Source: Scandinavium sp051650185 (GTDB lineage: Bacteria; Pseudomonadota; Gammaproteobacteria; Enterobacterales; Enterobacteriaceae). From it: a stretch of DNA of 64,000 bases. Of this stretch, positions 7,968 through 17,058 are shown piece after piece. Under the pieces are notes generated by a model. The model was not told the DNA's origin, searched no databases, and worked only from the letters and a program-made list of their open reading frames with translations. Each line of letters begins with the position of its first letter. Position 1 is the first letter of the stretch. The position numbers and the translations under genes are program-made. The stretch covers positions 1-64,000 of the forward strand of contig NZ_JBOFIN010000137.1 in assembly GCF_051650185.1 (NCBI RefSeq), given 5' to 3'.

Positions 7968-9200
7968 TTACCCCTGCTCACCCATCATCTGCTTCACCAG
8001 CTCAACGCAGCGCAGGAAGCGGGCATCGTAGTCCGACTCTTCCACATGAACAAATTCAATGTTGTTCTCATGGAGCATCACTTCCAGCATCGTCTGGAAC
8101 TCTTTTCTGTCTACCGAGCTGCCGAGGCTACGTAAGCCATCAGCGACCCACGGCGTGTTGTTTTCCAGCAGGATAACCAGATCAAAGCGATACTCGTCGA
8201 TCAGAGCCTGCACGAACGGATGCTCACGCCCTTCGTACTTCTTGCAGAACGCCTGGGTGGTGACGAAATCGGTATCAATGAACGCCACCTTATTCGCATA
8301 TTTCACCGCAAAATCAATGTACTGAGCATGACCCAGTGCGATTTTGTCGTAATCCGAATACTGCAACGCCATCTCATCCCCCCCGAGATGGGAGAAGACG
8401 TAATCCCGGCCGTACTCCCACGCACTGGTGGTGTTGAAGATATTGGCAAGCTTGTTCACCAGCGTTGATTTGCCGCTGGATTCACCGCCCAGGATCGCCA
8501 CAGTACGTACGAAGAACGGTTTGACCTCAGTCGGAATGTATTCCCAGTAGCGGGACGGGTTCTCACGAATTTGTGCGCCGCTGATATTCATAAACGTGCG
8601 CTGAGGATCGATAAGCACCGTTTCGATACCCAAATGCTGGCGGAACTGCGGCGCATCAGCCTCTTCGGAGGTGTAAATCCAGTTAGGCTGAATCCCCTTC
8701 TCTTCCATAAACGCATTGATACCGTTGCTCCACACGTCCCAACCGTGCGGATACGGCTCCATGCCTTCTTCATTAAAAGCATGAATACGGATGTTTTTCT
8801 GGTATTTGAAGGTTTGCAGCAACCAGCGCAGACGATCGGACACCGTCGGCTGTTGCGACATGGCGCTGTCTTCAAACAGCGCGCGGTCACGCGTATCGTC
8901 GTAACCCATGATGATATGCAGTTCATCAACCTGACTACAGGCACGCTGGATCAGATAGATATGCCCGGTATGCAGCGGGTAAAACTTACCGAACACCACA
9001 CCGACGTTTTTCTGCTGGCGAGGAAACTCCAGCCCTAGAAAACGGTGCAACGCTTCTAATTTCTGCGCGCTCGGACTTTTGATTTTGGCATTCAGCAACT
9101 GGCTCAGATAGCCCTTGGTCATCCCGCTGGCGTCCGCCACCTGCTGCAAGGTGCAGCCTTTCTGACGGATAGCGGTTTTGATGTAATCGAATGATGACAA
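7968..9200 (-). CDS. nadR: Trifunctional NAD regulator/NMN adenylyltransferase/ribosylnicotinamide kinase NadR
   Basis: 410 residues in three modules. An N-terminal helix-turn-helix (about 5-57, LQQVADASGMTKGYLSQLL) binds DNA. The NMNAT-like domain (about 63-228) has GKFYPLHTGH at 71-80 and an ISGAQIR motif near 206-212. The C-terminal ribosylnicotinamide kinase has Walker A GGESSGKST at 238-246. NadR senses NAD and ATP, represses nadA/nadB-type biosynthesis genes and phosphorylates nicotinamide riboside at the membrane with PnuC. It follows radA and serB on the same strand, as in E. coli, with a REP pair in the radA-nadR gap. Confidence 0.97.
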   Translation of the reverse strand: MSSFDYIKTAIRQKGCTLQQVADASGMTKGYLSQLLNAKIKSPSAQKLEALHRFLGLEFPRQQKNVGVVFGKFYPLHTGHIYLIQRACSQVDELHIIMGYDDTRDRALFEDSAMSQQPTVSDRLRWLLQTFKYQKNIRIHAFNEEGMEPYPHGWDVWSNGINAFMEEKGIQPNWIYTSEEADAPQFRQHLGIETVLIDPQRTFMNISGAQIRENPSRYWEYIPTEVKPFFVRTVAILGGESSGKSTLVNKLANIFNTTSAWEYGRDYVFSHLGGDEMALQYSDYDKIALGHAQYIDFAVKYANKVAFIDTDFVTTQAFCKKYEGREHPFVQALIDEYRFDLVILLENNTPWVADGLRSLGSSVDRKEFQTMLEVMLHENNIEFVHVEESDYDARFLRCVELVKQMMGEQG

Positions 9201-9223
9201 AGGAGCCTCCTGCCTGATGGGTC

Positions 9224-9283
9224 TGCCCGGCGCTTGCCGGGCCTACAAAAACGTAGGGCGGGTAAGCGCCAGCGCCACCCGCC
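9224..9283. repeat. Paired REP element between radA and nadR
   Basis: Units GCCCGGCGCTTGCCGGGCCTAC (9224-9245) and GTAGGGCGGGTAAGCG..CACCCGCC (9253-9283) form facing palindromes in the intercistronic gap, the usual REP setting for mRNA 3'-end stability. Confidence 0.8.
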
Positions 9284-9303
9284 AAAAAGAGATAACGTTA
9301 TGA

Positions 9304-10686
9304 TTATAAGTCGTCAAAGACATTTAATGCATCGGAAAGCTTCTTAACGCCGAAAACCTTCATGCCGTCCGGCAGTTTCTTCGGCACGTTCGCCGCCGGA
9401 ACAATGGCTCGCTTAAAGCCGTGTTTCGCCGCTTCCGAGATACGCTCCTGGCCGCTCGGCACCGGGCGAATCTCCCCGGCGAGCCCCACTTCACCAAACA
9501 CCACTAAATCCTGCGGCAAAGCACGATTTCGCAAGCTGGACACCATCGCCAGCAGCAAGGCCAGATCCGCACTGGTTTCAGCCACCTTCACGCCGCCCAC
9601 CACGTTCACGAAGACGTCCTGATCCGCCATCTGCAAACCGCCATGGCGATGCAGCACCGCCAGCAGGATAGCCAGACGGTTTTGCTCCAGCCCGACAGCC
9701 ACGCGGCGTGGGTTAGACATCATCGATTGATCGACTAAGGCCTGAATCTCAACCAGCAGCGGGCGCGTGCCTTCCCAGACCACCATCACCGAACTGCCCG
9801 GCGTGATTTCATCGCCACGACTCAGGAAAATGGCAGAAGGGTTACTCACTTCGCGCAGGCCCTGCTCTGTCATGGCAAAGACGCCAAGCTCATTCACCGC
9901 ACCGAAACGGTTCTTATGGCTGCGCAACGTACGGAAACGGGAATCCGCGTCGCCATCCAGCATCACCGAACAGTCAATGCAGTGTTCCAGTACCTTTGGA
10001 CCCGCGAGAGAACCGTCTTTGGTGACGTGGCCGACCATGATGATCGCCACACCGCGCGTTTTCGCAAAGCGGGTGAGATAAGCCGCGGATTCACGCACCT
10101 GAGCCACGCTGCCAGGCGAAGACTGCACGTCCGCCATGTGCATCACCTGAATGGAGTCGATAACCATCAGCTTCGGCTGCTCTTCTTCGGCAATCGCGCA
10201 GATTTGCTCGATGCCCGTTTCAGAAAGCATATTCAGGTTCGTGGCTGGCAAACCAAGACGGTGAGCGCGCATCGCAACCTGCTGCAACGACTCTTCGCCG
10301 GTGACGTACAGGGTTTTCATCTGTTCGCTAAGCTTGCACAGCGTTTGCAGCAGCAGCGTTGATTTACCCGCACCCGGGTTGCCGCCAATCAGGATGGCAC
10401 TTCCCGGCACTACGCCGCCGCCGAGTACGCGGTCGAACTCTTTAAATCCGGTAGAAAAACGCGGCAGCTCTTCGAGGCTTATCTCAGACAGTTTCTGTAC
10501 TCTCGAGACGCCCGCGCTGCCAGCATAACCACTCAGACGCTCATTTCGAGCCACAACAGGTGATGCGGCGATGCGCATTTCAGTAATCGTGTTCCAGGCA
10601 TGACAGGCACTACATTGCCCCTGCCAGCGCGGGTAATCCGCGCCACACTCGTTACAGACAAACGCGCGTTTTGGTGCTTTCGCCAC
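9304..10686 (-). CDS. radA: DNA repair protein RadA (Sms)
   Basis: 460 residues. A C4 zinc finger (C11, C14, C25, C28) is followed by a RecA-like ATPase with Walker A GGNPGAGKST near 101-110, the RadA-specific KNRFG motif near 257, and a C-terminal Lon-protease-like domain without catalytic Ser/Lys roles. RadA promotes branch migration of recombination intermediates. It lies 12 bp downstream of serB and upstream of nadR on the same strand, so serB-radA and perhaps nadR are cotranscribed. Confidence 0.97.
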   Translation of the reverse strand: MAKAPKRAFVCNECGADYPRWQGQCSACHAWNTITEMRIAASPVVARNERLSGYAGSAGVSRVQKLSEISLEELPRFSTGFKEFDRVLGGGVVPGSAILIGGNPGAGKSTLLLQTLCKLSEQMKTLYVTGEESLQQVAMRAHRLGLPATNLNMLSETGIEQICAIAEEEQPKLMVIDSIQVMHMADVQSSPGSVAQVRESAAYLTRFAKTRGVAIIMVGHVTKDGSLAGPKVLEHCIDCSVMLDGDADSRFRTLRSHKNRFGAVNELGVFAMTEQGLREVSNPSAIFLSRGDEITPGSSVMVVWEGTRPLLVEIQALVDQSMMSNPRRVAVGLEQNRLAILLAVLHRHGGLQMADQDVFVNVVGGVKVAETSADLALLLAMVSSLRNRALPQDLVVFGEVGLAGEIRPVPSGQERISEAAKHGFKRAIVPAANVPKKLPDGMKVFGVKKLSDALNVFDDL

Positions 10687-10698
10687 ATTAACCTCTTA

Positions 10699-11670
10699 TT
10701 ACTTTTGATTCAGGCTGCCAGACAGGATGCAGAATACGCCCATCAGGTCAGCATGCCGAATGGTGACTTCCGTCTGCTCATTCACTTTAGGTTTGGCATG
10801 GTAAGCGATCCCCAGTCCGGCGGCTTTGATCATCGGCAGATCGTTGGCGCCATCGCCAATTGCCACGGTCTGGGCCGCTGGAATGTCATAGGTTTCCGCG
10901 AGCCGCTTCAGGGTGCTGGCCTTGTATTTCGCATCGACGATATCGCCGATAACGTTGCCCGTCAGCACGCCGTCACGGATTTCAAGTTCATTTGCCACAG
11001 CGGCAGTCAAACGCAACTTATCCCGCAGGTACTCAGCAAAGAAAGTGAAGCCACCTGAAGCAATGGCCACTTTCCAGCCCAGCGTTTCGAGCTTTAACAC
11101 CAGTGAAGTCAGGCCCGGCATTAACGGCAACGTATCGCGAACCTCGCGCAGAATGTTGGCATCCGCCCCTTTCAGGGTCGCCACACGCTGGCGCAGGCTG
11201 GCGGTGAAATCGAGTTCGCCGCGCATCGCACGCTCTGTGACTTCAGACACCAGTTCCCCGGTACCCGCGAGCTTTGCGATTTCATCAATGCATTCAATCT
11301 GGATAGCCGTAGAATCCATATCCATCACCAGCAGCCCAGGCGTGCGCAGGTGGGGGATTTTGCCAAGCGGCGCAACGTCCAGAGCGGCATCATGTGCCAG
11401 ACGGGTGGCACGCGGCGTCAGCGACCCCGCAAGGCGGATAACCTGATAATCCTCAACGCACCAGGCAGCAACAATCACCATGGCCGCGCCCAGCTTATGC
11501 TGATAATCGGTCAGGCGTTGTTTATCGAGGTGGCGGCCATACAGCAGCCAACCGCTGCGTCCGGCGTGGTAATCCAGCGGCATCACTTCATCACCACTGA
11601 GTGACAGCGGCAATCCTGGCCACAGGGAAACATCGTCGGGCAAATCGCACCAGGTCAAACTGTTCGGCAT
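10699..11670 (-). CDS. serB: Phosphoserine phosphatase SerB
   Basis: 323 residues from the ATG at 11670, which has TGGAG seven bases upstream and matches the E. coli start MPN. An in-frame extension to 11787 lacks homology. The HAD core begins with DMDST at 117-121, with the conserved lysine and GDGANDLPM downstream; the N-terminal about 100 residues form an ACT-like region. It makes L-serine from phosphoserine, the last step of serine synthesis. It is divergent from ytjB, with a gap of about 104 bp. Confidence 0.97.
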   Translation of the reverse strand: MPNSLTWCDLPDDVSLWPGLPLSLSGDEVMPLDYHAGRSGWLLYGRHLDKQRLTDYQHKLGAAMVIVAAWCVEDYQVIRLAGSLTPRATRLAHDAALDVAPLGKIPHLRTPGLLVMDMDSTAIQIECIDEIAKLAGTGELVSEVTERAMRGELDFTASLRQRVATLKGADANILREVRDTLPLMPGLTSLVLKLETLGWKVAIASGGFTFFAEYLRDKLRLTAAVANELEIRDGVLTGNVIGDIVDAKYKASTLKRLAETYDIPAAQTVAIGDGANDLPMIKAAGLGIAYHAKPKVNEQTEVTIRHADLMGVFCILSGSLNQK

Positions 11671-11774
11671 TACAGCTCCAGTAATCCAGATTCTCGGCAG
11701 GAAAATAACGCATGAGGCTACCTTGTATCCAGCGCTTCTGGCAACATTAAGCTGCAAATTTTCAAAGGTGGAAT

Positions 11775-12422
11775 ATGGTTCGCGCAAAACTGAAATTTCG
11801 GCTGCATCGCGCCGTGATCGTTCTAATCTGTCTTGCCCTGCTGGTCGCCCTGATGCAGGGTGCCTCCTGGTTCAGTCAAAACCACCAGCGGCAGAGAAAT
11901 CCACAGATGGAAGAGCTGGCTCGCTCACTGGCCCATCAGGTGACACTGAACCTCGCCCCCTACATGCGTTCAGAAACGCCTGATGAGAAAAAGATTAATC
12001 AATTGCTTCAGCAGCTCACCACCAACAGCCGCTTGCTGGATGCCAGCGTCTACGATGAACAGGGCGATTTGATTACCCACGCGGGCGAAAGTGTCGACGT
12101 CCGTGACAGGCTGGCACTGGACGGCAAAAAAGCCGGCGGCTATTTCAATCAGCAACTGGTGGAACCTATACAGGGGAAGAATGAACCTCTGGGCTATCTG
12201 CGCCTGACGCTGGACACCCACACGCTGCCGACAGAAGCCAAACAGGTGGATAACACCACGAATATTCTGCGCCTTATGTTGTTACTTTCGCTGGCAATCG
12301 GCGTCGTGCTGACGCGTACCCTCCTGCAAGGCAAGCGTACGCGCTGGCAGCAATCACCCTTCCTGCTGACCGCCAATAAATCGGTGCCAGAAGAGGATGA
12401 AGGCGAGAAGCAGGATAAGTGA
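11775..12422 (+). CDS. ytjB: YtjB/Smp inner membrane protein
   Basis: 215 residues, close to the 214 of E. coli YtjB (Smp). A hydrophobic segment near residues 13-30 is followed by a periplasmic region of about 130 residues with a PAS/sensor-like pattern (LLDASVYDEQGDLITHAGE). A second membrane helix lies near 165-182, then a basic/acidic cytoplasmic tail. Function is not known. The divergent position beside serB and upstream of lplA matches E. coli, and it is likely cotranscribed with lplA, which starts 36 bp later. Confidence 0.9.
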   Translation: MVRAKLKFRLHRAVIVLICLALLVALMQGASWFSQNHQRQRNPQMEELARSLAHQVTLNLAPYMRSETPDEKKINQLLQQLTTNSRLLDASVYDEQGDLITHAGESVDVRDRLALDGKKAGGYFNQQLVEPIQGKNEPLGYLRLTLDTHTLPTEAKQVDNTTNILRLMLLLSLAIGVVLTRTLLQGKRTRWQQSPFLLTANKSVPEEDEGEKQDK

Positions 12423-12458
12423 TAAATTAAGTGAATCATTCAGGAAAGGAAATCTGTT

Positions 12459-13475
12459 ATGTCGACGCTGCGTCTGCTTATCTCTGATTCATACGATCCG
12501 TGGTTCAATCTGGCGGTGGAGGAGTGTATTTTCCGCCAGATGCCAGCCACACAACGGGTACTTTTTCTCTGGCGTAACGCCGATACGGTAGTCATTGGCC
12601 GCGCGCAAAATCCGTGGAAAGAGTGCAACACCCGTCGCATGGAAGAAGATAATGTACGCCTTGCCCGGCGCAGCAGCGGCGGCGGTGCGGTATTCCACGA
12701 TCTGGGCAATACCTGCTTTACCTTTATGGCAGGCAAGCCCGAGTACGACAAAACCATTTCAACCGCAATTGTGCTGCAGGCGCTGAACTCCCTGGGTGTC
12801 ACCGCTGAGGCGTCTGGTCGTAACGATCTGGTGGTCAAAACCCCGGAAGGCGATCGCAAAGTGTCCGGATCAGCTTATCGCGAAACCAAAGATCGTGGCT
12901 TCCACCATGGCACTTTACTGCTGAATGCCGATCTGAGTCGTCTGGCTAATTATCTGAATCCTGATAAGAAAAAGCTTCAGGCGAAGGGGATTACCTCCGT
13001 GCGCGGTCGCGTGGCGAATCTTACCGAGTTGCTGCCAGGTATCACCCACCAGCAAATCTGCGAGGCCATTACCGAAGCGTTTTTTGCCCACTACGGCGAA
13101 AAACCAGAGGCGGAAGTGATCTCCCCGGATAACACGCCTGACTTGCCGAACTTTGCCGAAACCTTTGCCCGGCAGAGTAGCTGGGAGTGGAATTTCGGTC
13201 AGGCTCCGGCGTTTTCCCATCTGCTGGATGAGCGCTTTACCTGGGGTGGCGTTGAGCTGCACTTCGACGTTGAGAAAGGCCACATCACCCGCACGCAGGT
13301 GTTCACCGATAGCCTGAATCCTGCCCCACTGGAAGCCCTTGCCGCTCGCCTTCAGGGCTGCATTTACCGTGCCGATGTCCTGCAACAAGAGTGCGATGCA
13401 CTGTTGACGGATTTTCCCGATCAGGAAAAAGAGCTAAAAGAACTTTCCGCGTGGATAGCTCAGGCCGTTCGGTGA
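12459..13475 (+). CDS. lplA: Lipoate-protein ligase A
   Basis: 338 residues, the E. coli LplA length. The lipoate-binding glycine motif RRSSGGGAVFHD is at 70-81, and the lysine-containing VSGSAYRE segment lies near 135-140. A C-terminal accessory domain (about 250-338) is present. LplA activates free lipoate with ATP and transfers it to E2 and GcvH lipoyl domains, scavenging lipoate in the cytoplasm. AGGAAAGG lies before the ATG. Its stop abuts the stop of convergent yjjJ with no gap. Confidence 0.97.
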   Translation: MSTLRLLISDSYDPWFNLAVEECIFRQMPATQRVLFLWRNADTVVIGRAQNPWKECNTRRMEEDNVRLARRSSGGGAVFHDLGNTCFTFMAGKPEYDKTISTAIVLQALNSLGVTAEASGRNDLVVKTPEGDRKVSGSAYRETKDRGFHHGTLLLNADLSRLANYLNPDKKKLQAKGITSVRGRVANLTELLPGITHQQICEAITEAFFAHYGEKPEAEVISPDNTPDLPNFAETFARQSSWEWNFGQAPAFSHLLDERFTWGGVELHFDVEKGHITRTQVFTDSLNPAPLEALAARLQGCIYRADVLQQECDALLTDFPDQEKELKELSAWIAQAVR

Positions 13476-14804
13476 TCAGGCAAGCCGGTCAATAACCGGC
13501 TTCACGGCCAATAATTCCTTTTGCATCGCTTTCGCTATCTGCCTGAACGCGGCGCTGATTCTGGCATCGTCTGCAACCTGCTGCCAGAAAAGTGTGGCCT
13601 GTTCAAAGGCAAACATCCATGCCCCGCGACTGACTGACGGCTCAATCTTCAGCGCCAGGCTCTCCTCCCGCATGGCCCCGGCGCTGGTTGGCGCAAAGGC
13701 CATCGGCAACATGTCATACACCGGCGTTAATAAAAGCGGTGCGTCAGAAAGATAAAACGACAGGTTCCCCGCGTGCATGTCGCTGTTGGCGATGAGTCGC
13801 CCGAACGCCCAGACTTTTTCCACGCTCTGCGCGGTTTCAGGAGTGACTTGTTTTTGCTTCTCAAGCCCGGCAACAGTTTGCGGCCACTGGCTGGTTGAGG
13901 GGCCGAATTCACTTTGCACCGCTTCAAGTGAGACCAGAGCCCGACGACCAACGACCCCCTCACAGTCAAAACGGCGAGATTCGAGAAATACCTGTCCAGC
14001 CTCGCTACGCAACACCTGCGCCTGACTGGCGGCTATTCCGGCATTCCTCAGGACATCAAGCGCAACGGATTCCGCTATCAGCAAATCAGCCCATCGCCGG
14101 GTGACAGCACCTGGCTGAGGGGCCGTGAATTTCACCAGCATTTGCACGGGCTGCGAATCACGTTGTGCAAGGCAGGTAAATTTTGGCTGCTCGCCGCCCG
14201 CAGAAGACCCTGCCACTTCACCCGCCAGCGCATCCCGGGCAAGTTCAGCATAGGCCTGAAGTTTCCCCTCTTCAGGAATGGGCGTCGGCTCCGCGGCTTG
14301 CAGCCATTGCTGGTAACCCGTTTCCCCTATCAGCCATCCGCCCTGATTTTCGCCGCTGAAAAGCGAGAGAGCAAAAAGGATATCGTCCTCCTGCCATAAA
14401 CGAATATCTTCGGGCAATGCCAGTTGAGCCGCGAGCCTGCGACCCCAGGCACGGCCAATAAACCCCTGCGGGCGCAGATCGCTGAGATACCAGGGCAGCC
14501 CGGAAAACCACTGCCATTCGCCATTATTCAGCGCCACCAGACAGCTCCCGCGCGGCCAGCAAGGGGTTAACACACCAAACGTCCACGCCTTGCCTGCGTC
14601 ATCAACCTGCCATAAAGGAAATTCGTTGATGCCTCGCACTGGGCGGCGAAGCGCATAACGTGTGGCGCGCGCACGGCCAAACTGCACCACGTGTTCTTCA
14701 GCGGCGGCCTGGCGTGAAAACGTCGCCTGACTGATGTTCAGGTGGTTTCTGAGCTCAGGGGCGGAGCGTGGGCCTTGCAATAACAGATCGGTGAATGCGC
14801 TCAT
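13476..14804 (-). CDS. yjjJ: HipA-like kinase-fold protein YjjJ with N-terminal winged helix
   Basis: 442 residues. An N-terminal helix-turn-helix (about 10-52, RSAPELRNHLNISQATFSRQ) precedes a HipA-type kinase fold: the phosphate-loop motif SAGGEQPKF at 201-209, the catalytic NSDMHAGN at 340-347 and PVYDMLP at 361-367. HipA homologues phosphorylate glutamyl-tRNA synthetase and are paired with the antitoxin HipB. Here no hipB neighbour exists and the DNA-binding part is fused. E. coli YjjJ has been reported toxic when overproduced, but its target is not clear to me. The promoter carries three 12-bp tandem repeats just before the start codon, and there is no clear Shine-Dalgarno site. Confidence 0.85.
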   Translation of the reverse strand: MSAFTDLLLQGPRSAPELRNHLNISQATFSRQAAAEEHVVQFGRARATRYALRRPVRGINEFPLWQVDDAGKAWTFGVLTPCWPRGSCLVALNNGEWQWFSGLPWYLSDLRPQGFIGRAWGRRLAAQLALPEDIRLWQEDDILFALSLFSGENQGGWLIGETGYQQWLQAAEPTPIPEEGKLQAYAELARDALAGEVAGSSAGGEQPKFTCLAQRDSQPVQMLVKFTAPQPGAVTRRWADLLIAESVALDVLRNAGIAASQAQVLRSEAGQVFLESRRFDCEGVVGRRALVSLEAVQSEFGPSTSQWPQTVAGLEKQKQVTPETAQSVEKVWAFGRLIANSDMHAGNLSFYLSDAPLLLTPVYDMLPMAFAPTSAGAMREESLALKIEPSVSRGAWMFAFEQATLFWQQVADDARISAAFRQIAKAMQKELLAVKPVIDRLA

Positions 14805-14807
14805 CAG

Positions 14808-14843
14808 TGAATAGATTCATGAATAGATACTTGAATACATTTA
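14808..14843. promoter_or_regulatory. Three tandem 12-bp repeats over the yjjJ promoter/leader
   Basis: Units TGAATAGATTCA, TGAATAGATACT and TGAATACATTTA run head to tail at 14808, 14820 and 14832. The first is itself a palindrome. On the minus strand they cover the stretch from the -10 to the start codon. A further copy of GAATAGATACTT is at 14898-14909. Confidence 0.75.
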
Positions 14844-14867
14844 TAGCGCTATTTTGCTGAACAACAA
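14840..14867 (-). promoter_or_regulatory. Candidate yjjJ promoter
   Basis: On the minus strand TTGTTG (14862-14867) and TATAAA (14840-14845) are spaced by 16 bp, which would start the RNA about 28 nt before the ATG. Confidence 0.5.
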
Positions 14868-14916
14868 AGAAACATAGAGGGGAAAGAAGAGAAGGATGAA
14901 TAGATACTTTTGAGAA

Positions 14917-14942
14917 AACCGGGCAGTCAGCGCCGCCCGGTT
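14917..14942 (-). terminator. Terminator of the deo operon
   Basis: Stem AACCGGGC/GCCCGGTT (14935-14942 with 14917-14924) downstream of deoD; on the minus strand it is followed by TTTTCTC. Confidence 0.75.
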
Positions 14943-14953
14943 GAGCACAACAC

Positions 14954-15676
14954 TTACTCTTTATCGCCCAGCAGAACGGATTCCAGCGCGATTTTGATCA
15001 TGTCGTTGAAGGTGGTCTGGCGCTCAGCGGCAGTGGTCTGCTCGTGAGTACGGATGTGGTCAGACACGGTGCAGATGGTCAGCGCTTTAGCGCCAAACTC
15101 AGCGGCCACGCCGTAGATACCCGCGGCTTCCATTTCCACACCCAGAATGCCGTACTTCTCCATCACGTCGAACATTTCACCGCCGTCCGGGGAGTAGAAC
15201 AGGTCTGCGGAGAAAATATTGCCGACGCGAGCGTCTACGCCCAGCGCTTTCGCCGCATCAACGGCGTTACGCACCATGCCGAAGTCTGCGATAGCAGCAA
15301 AGTCGTGATCCTTGAAACGCATGCGGTTTACTTTGGAATCGGTGCAGGCACCCATGCCGATAACCACGTCACGCAGTTTCACGTCCATACGCACAGCGCC
15401 ACAGGAGCCTACGCGGATGATTTTCTTCACGCCAAAGTCAGTGATCAGCTCTTTGGTGTAGATGGAGCAGGATGGGATACCCATGCCGTGGCCCATAACG
15501 GAGATCTTGCGGCCTTTATAGGTGCCGGTGAAACCCAGCATGCCGCGCACGTTGTTCACTTCACGGACGTCTTCGAGGAAAGTTTCTGCGATATGCTTCG
15601 CACGCAGCGGATCGCCCGGCATCAGTACGACGTCTGCGAAATCACCCATTTCTGCGTTAATGTGTGGGGTTGCCAT
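14954..15676 (-). CDS. deoD: Purine-nucleoside phosphorylase DeoD
   Basis: 240 residues (E. coli 239). Hexameric-type PNP with the substrate and phosphate motifs MPGDPLRAKHIA, GHGMGIPSCSIY, RVGSCGAV, the EMEAAG loop near 180 and the catalytic Asp in VSDHI near 204. It phosphorolyses (deoxy)inosine and (deoxy)guanosine to base plus (deoxy)ribose-1-phosphate. Last gene of the deoCABD unit, separated from deoB by a REP pair and followed by an intrinsic terminator. Confidence 0.98.
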   Translation of the reverse strand: MATPHINAEMGDFADVVLMPGDPLRAKHIAETFLEDVREVNNVRGMLGFTGTYKGRKISVMGHGMGIPSCSIYTKELITDFGVKKIIRVGSCGAVRMDVKLRDVVIGMGACTDSKVNRMRFKDHDFAAIADFGMVRNAVDAAKALGVDARVGNIFSADLFYSPDGGEMFDVMEKYGILGVEMEAAGIYGVAAEFGAKALTICTVSDHIRTHEQTTAAERQTTFNDMIKIALESVLLGDKE

Positions 15677-15702
15677 CTTAAGTTCCTTTTTATTCGTTGT
15701 TC

Positions 15703-15775
15703 TTGCCGGGTGGCGGCTTGCGCCTGACCCGGCCTACAAAACCGCTGGCCCGGCAAGCAAAGCGCCGCCGGGCAC
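15703..15775. repeat. REP pair in the deoB-deoD gap
   Basis: TGCCGGGTGGCGGCTTGCGCC..CCGGCCTAC (15703-15737) and a facing GGCCCGGCAAGC..GCCGCCGGGCA (15747-15775) fill most of the intercistronic region. Confidence 0.8.
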
Positions 15776-15780
15776 TGTCA

Positions 15781-17004
15781 TCAGAACATGGCTTTGCCAT
15801 ATTCCATGTCAGAGGTACCAAAATACTTCGCCAGCGTCTGACCGATATCCGCGAAGGTTTCACGGTGGCCAAGCGAGCCCGCTTTCACTTTCGGGCCGTA
15901 CACCAGCACCGGAATGTGCTCACGGGTGTGGTCGGTACCGGTCCAGGTTGGGTCACAGCCGTGGTCTGCGGTGAGGATAATGATGTCATCTTCACCCACC
16001 AGCTCCAGCAGTTCTGGCAAGCGGCGGTCGAACAGCTCAAGACCCGCCGCATAGCCTGCGACATCGCGGCGGTGACCCCAGGAGGAGTCGAAATCGACGA
16101 AGTTAGTGAAGACGATGGTGTTGTCACCCGCTTCCTTCATCTCTTTCACGGTGGCATCAAACAGCGCATCCAGACCCGTTGCTTTCACTTTTTTGGTGAT
16201 ACCGCAGTTAGCGTAGATGTCCGCGATTTTACCCACGGAAACCACGTGACCGCCCTTCTCATCAACCAGTTTTTGCAGCACGGTTGGTGCTGGCGGCTCA
16301 ACGGCCAGGTCGTGACGGTTACCGGTACGCTCAAAGCTGCCTGCTTTGTCGCCGATGAACGGACGCGCAATCACGCGGCCAATGTTATAGCCACCTTCGG
16401 TCAGCTCTTCGCGCGCGATTTCGCACAGCTCATACAGCTTATCCAGACCGTAAGTGCCTTCATGGCAGGCAATCTGGAACACGGAGTCAGCGGAGGTGTA
16501 GAAAATCGGCTTGCCGGTTTTCATGTGCTCTTCGCCCAGTTCGTCCAGAATGACAGTGCCAGAGGAGTGACAGTTACCCAGATAACCCGGCAGGTTGGCG
16601 CGTTTCACCAGCTTATCGAGCAGCTCCTGCGGGAAGCTGTTGTGATGCTCCGGGAAGTAACCCCAGTCGAACAGCACAGGTACACCGGCGATTTCCCAGT
16701 GTCCGGACGGGGTATCTTTGCCGGAAGAGAGTTCATGTGCCCACGCATACGCGCCAGTCACTTCCGCGTTGCCGTCCATACCCGCAGCAACCTTACCAGT
16801 CGAACCTTCGTGAGCTTTCACGAGGCCCAGACGAGTCAGATTTGGCAGGGTCAGCGGGCCTTTACGACCTTTATCCGCTTCCCCTTTTGCACAGGCTTCA
16901 GCGATATGGCCCATGGTGTCAGCGCCCACGTCGCCAAAGCGTTCTGCGTCTTCAGTAGCACCGATGCCGAAGGAGTCCAGCACCATAATAAATGCACGTT
17001 TCAT
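15781..17004 (-). CDS. deoB: Phosphopentomutase DeoB
   Basis: 407 residues. Alkaline-phosphatase superfamily fold with the first metal-binding motif VLDSFGIGATEDA at the N-terminus and the distal metal ligands in ADHGCDPTWTGTDHTREHIP (about residues 330-350). It interconverts (deoxy)ribose-1-phosphate and -5-phosphate using Mn2+, linking DeoA/DeoD to DeoC. It lies 54 bp after deoA on the same strand, with a REP pair before deoD. Confidence 0.98.
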   Translation of the reverse strand: MKRAFIMVLDSFGIGATEDAERFGDVGADTMGHIAEACAKGEADKGRKGPLTLPNLTRLGLVKAHEGSTGKVAAGMDGNAEVTGAYAWAHELSSGKDTPSGHWEIAGVPVLFDWGYFPEHHNSFPQELLDKLVKRANLPGYLGNCHSSGTVILDELGEEHMKTGKPIFYTSADSVFQIACHEGTYGLDKLYELCEIAREELTEGGYNIGRVIARPFIGDKAGSFERTGNRHDLAVEPPAPTVLQKLVDEKGGHVVSVGKIADIYANCGITKKVKATGLDALFDATVKEMKEAGDNTIVFTNFVDFDSSWGHRRDVAGYAAGLELFDRRLPELLELVGEDDIIILTADHGCDPTWTGTDHTREHIPVLVYGPKVKAGSLGHRETFADIGQTLAKYFGTSDMEYGKAMF

Positions 17005-17058
17005 ATTGTTCTCCGTACCTTGTGCTCTCTATTAAAAAGCGATCAGATCAGTATACTG

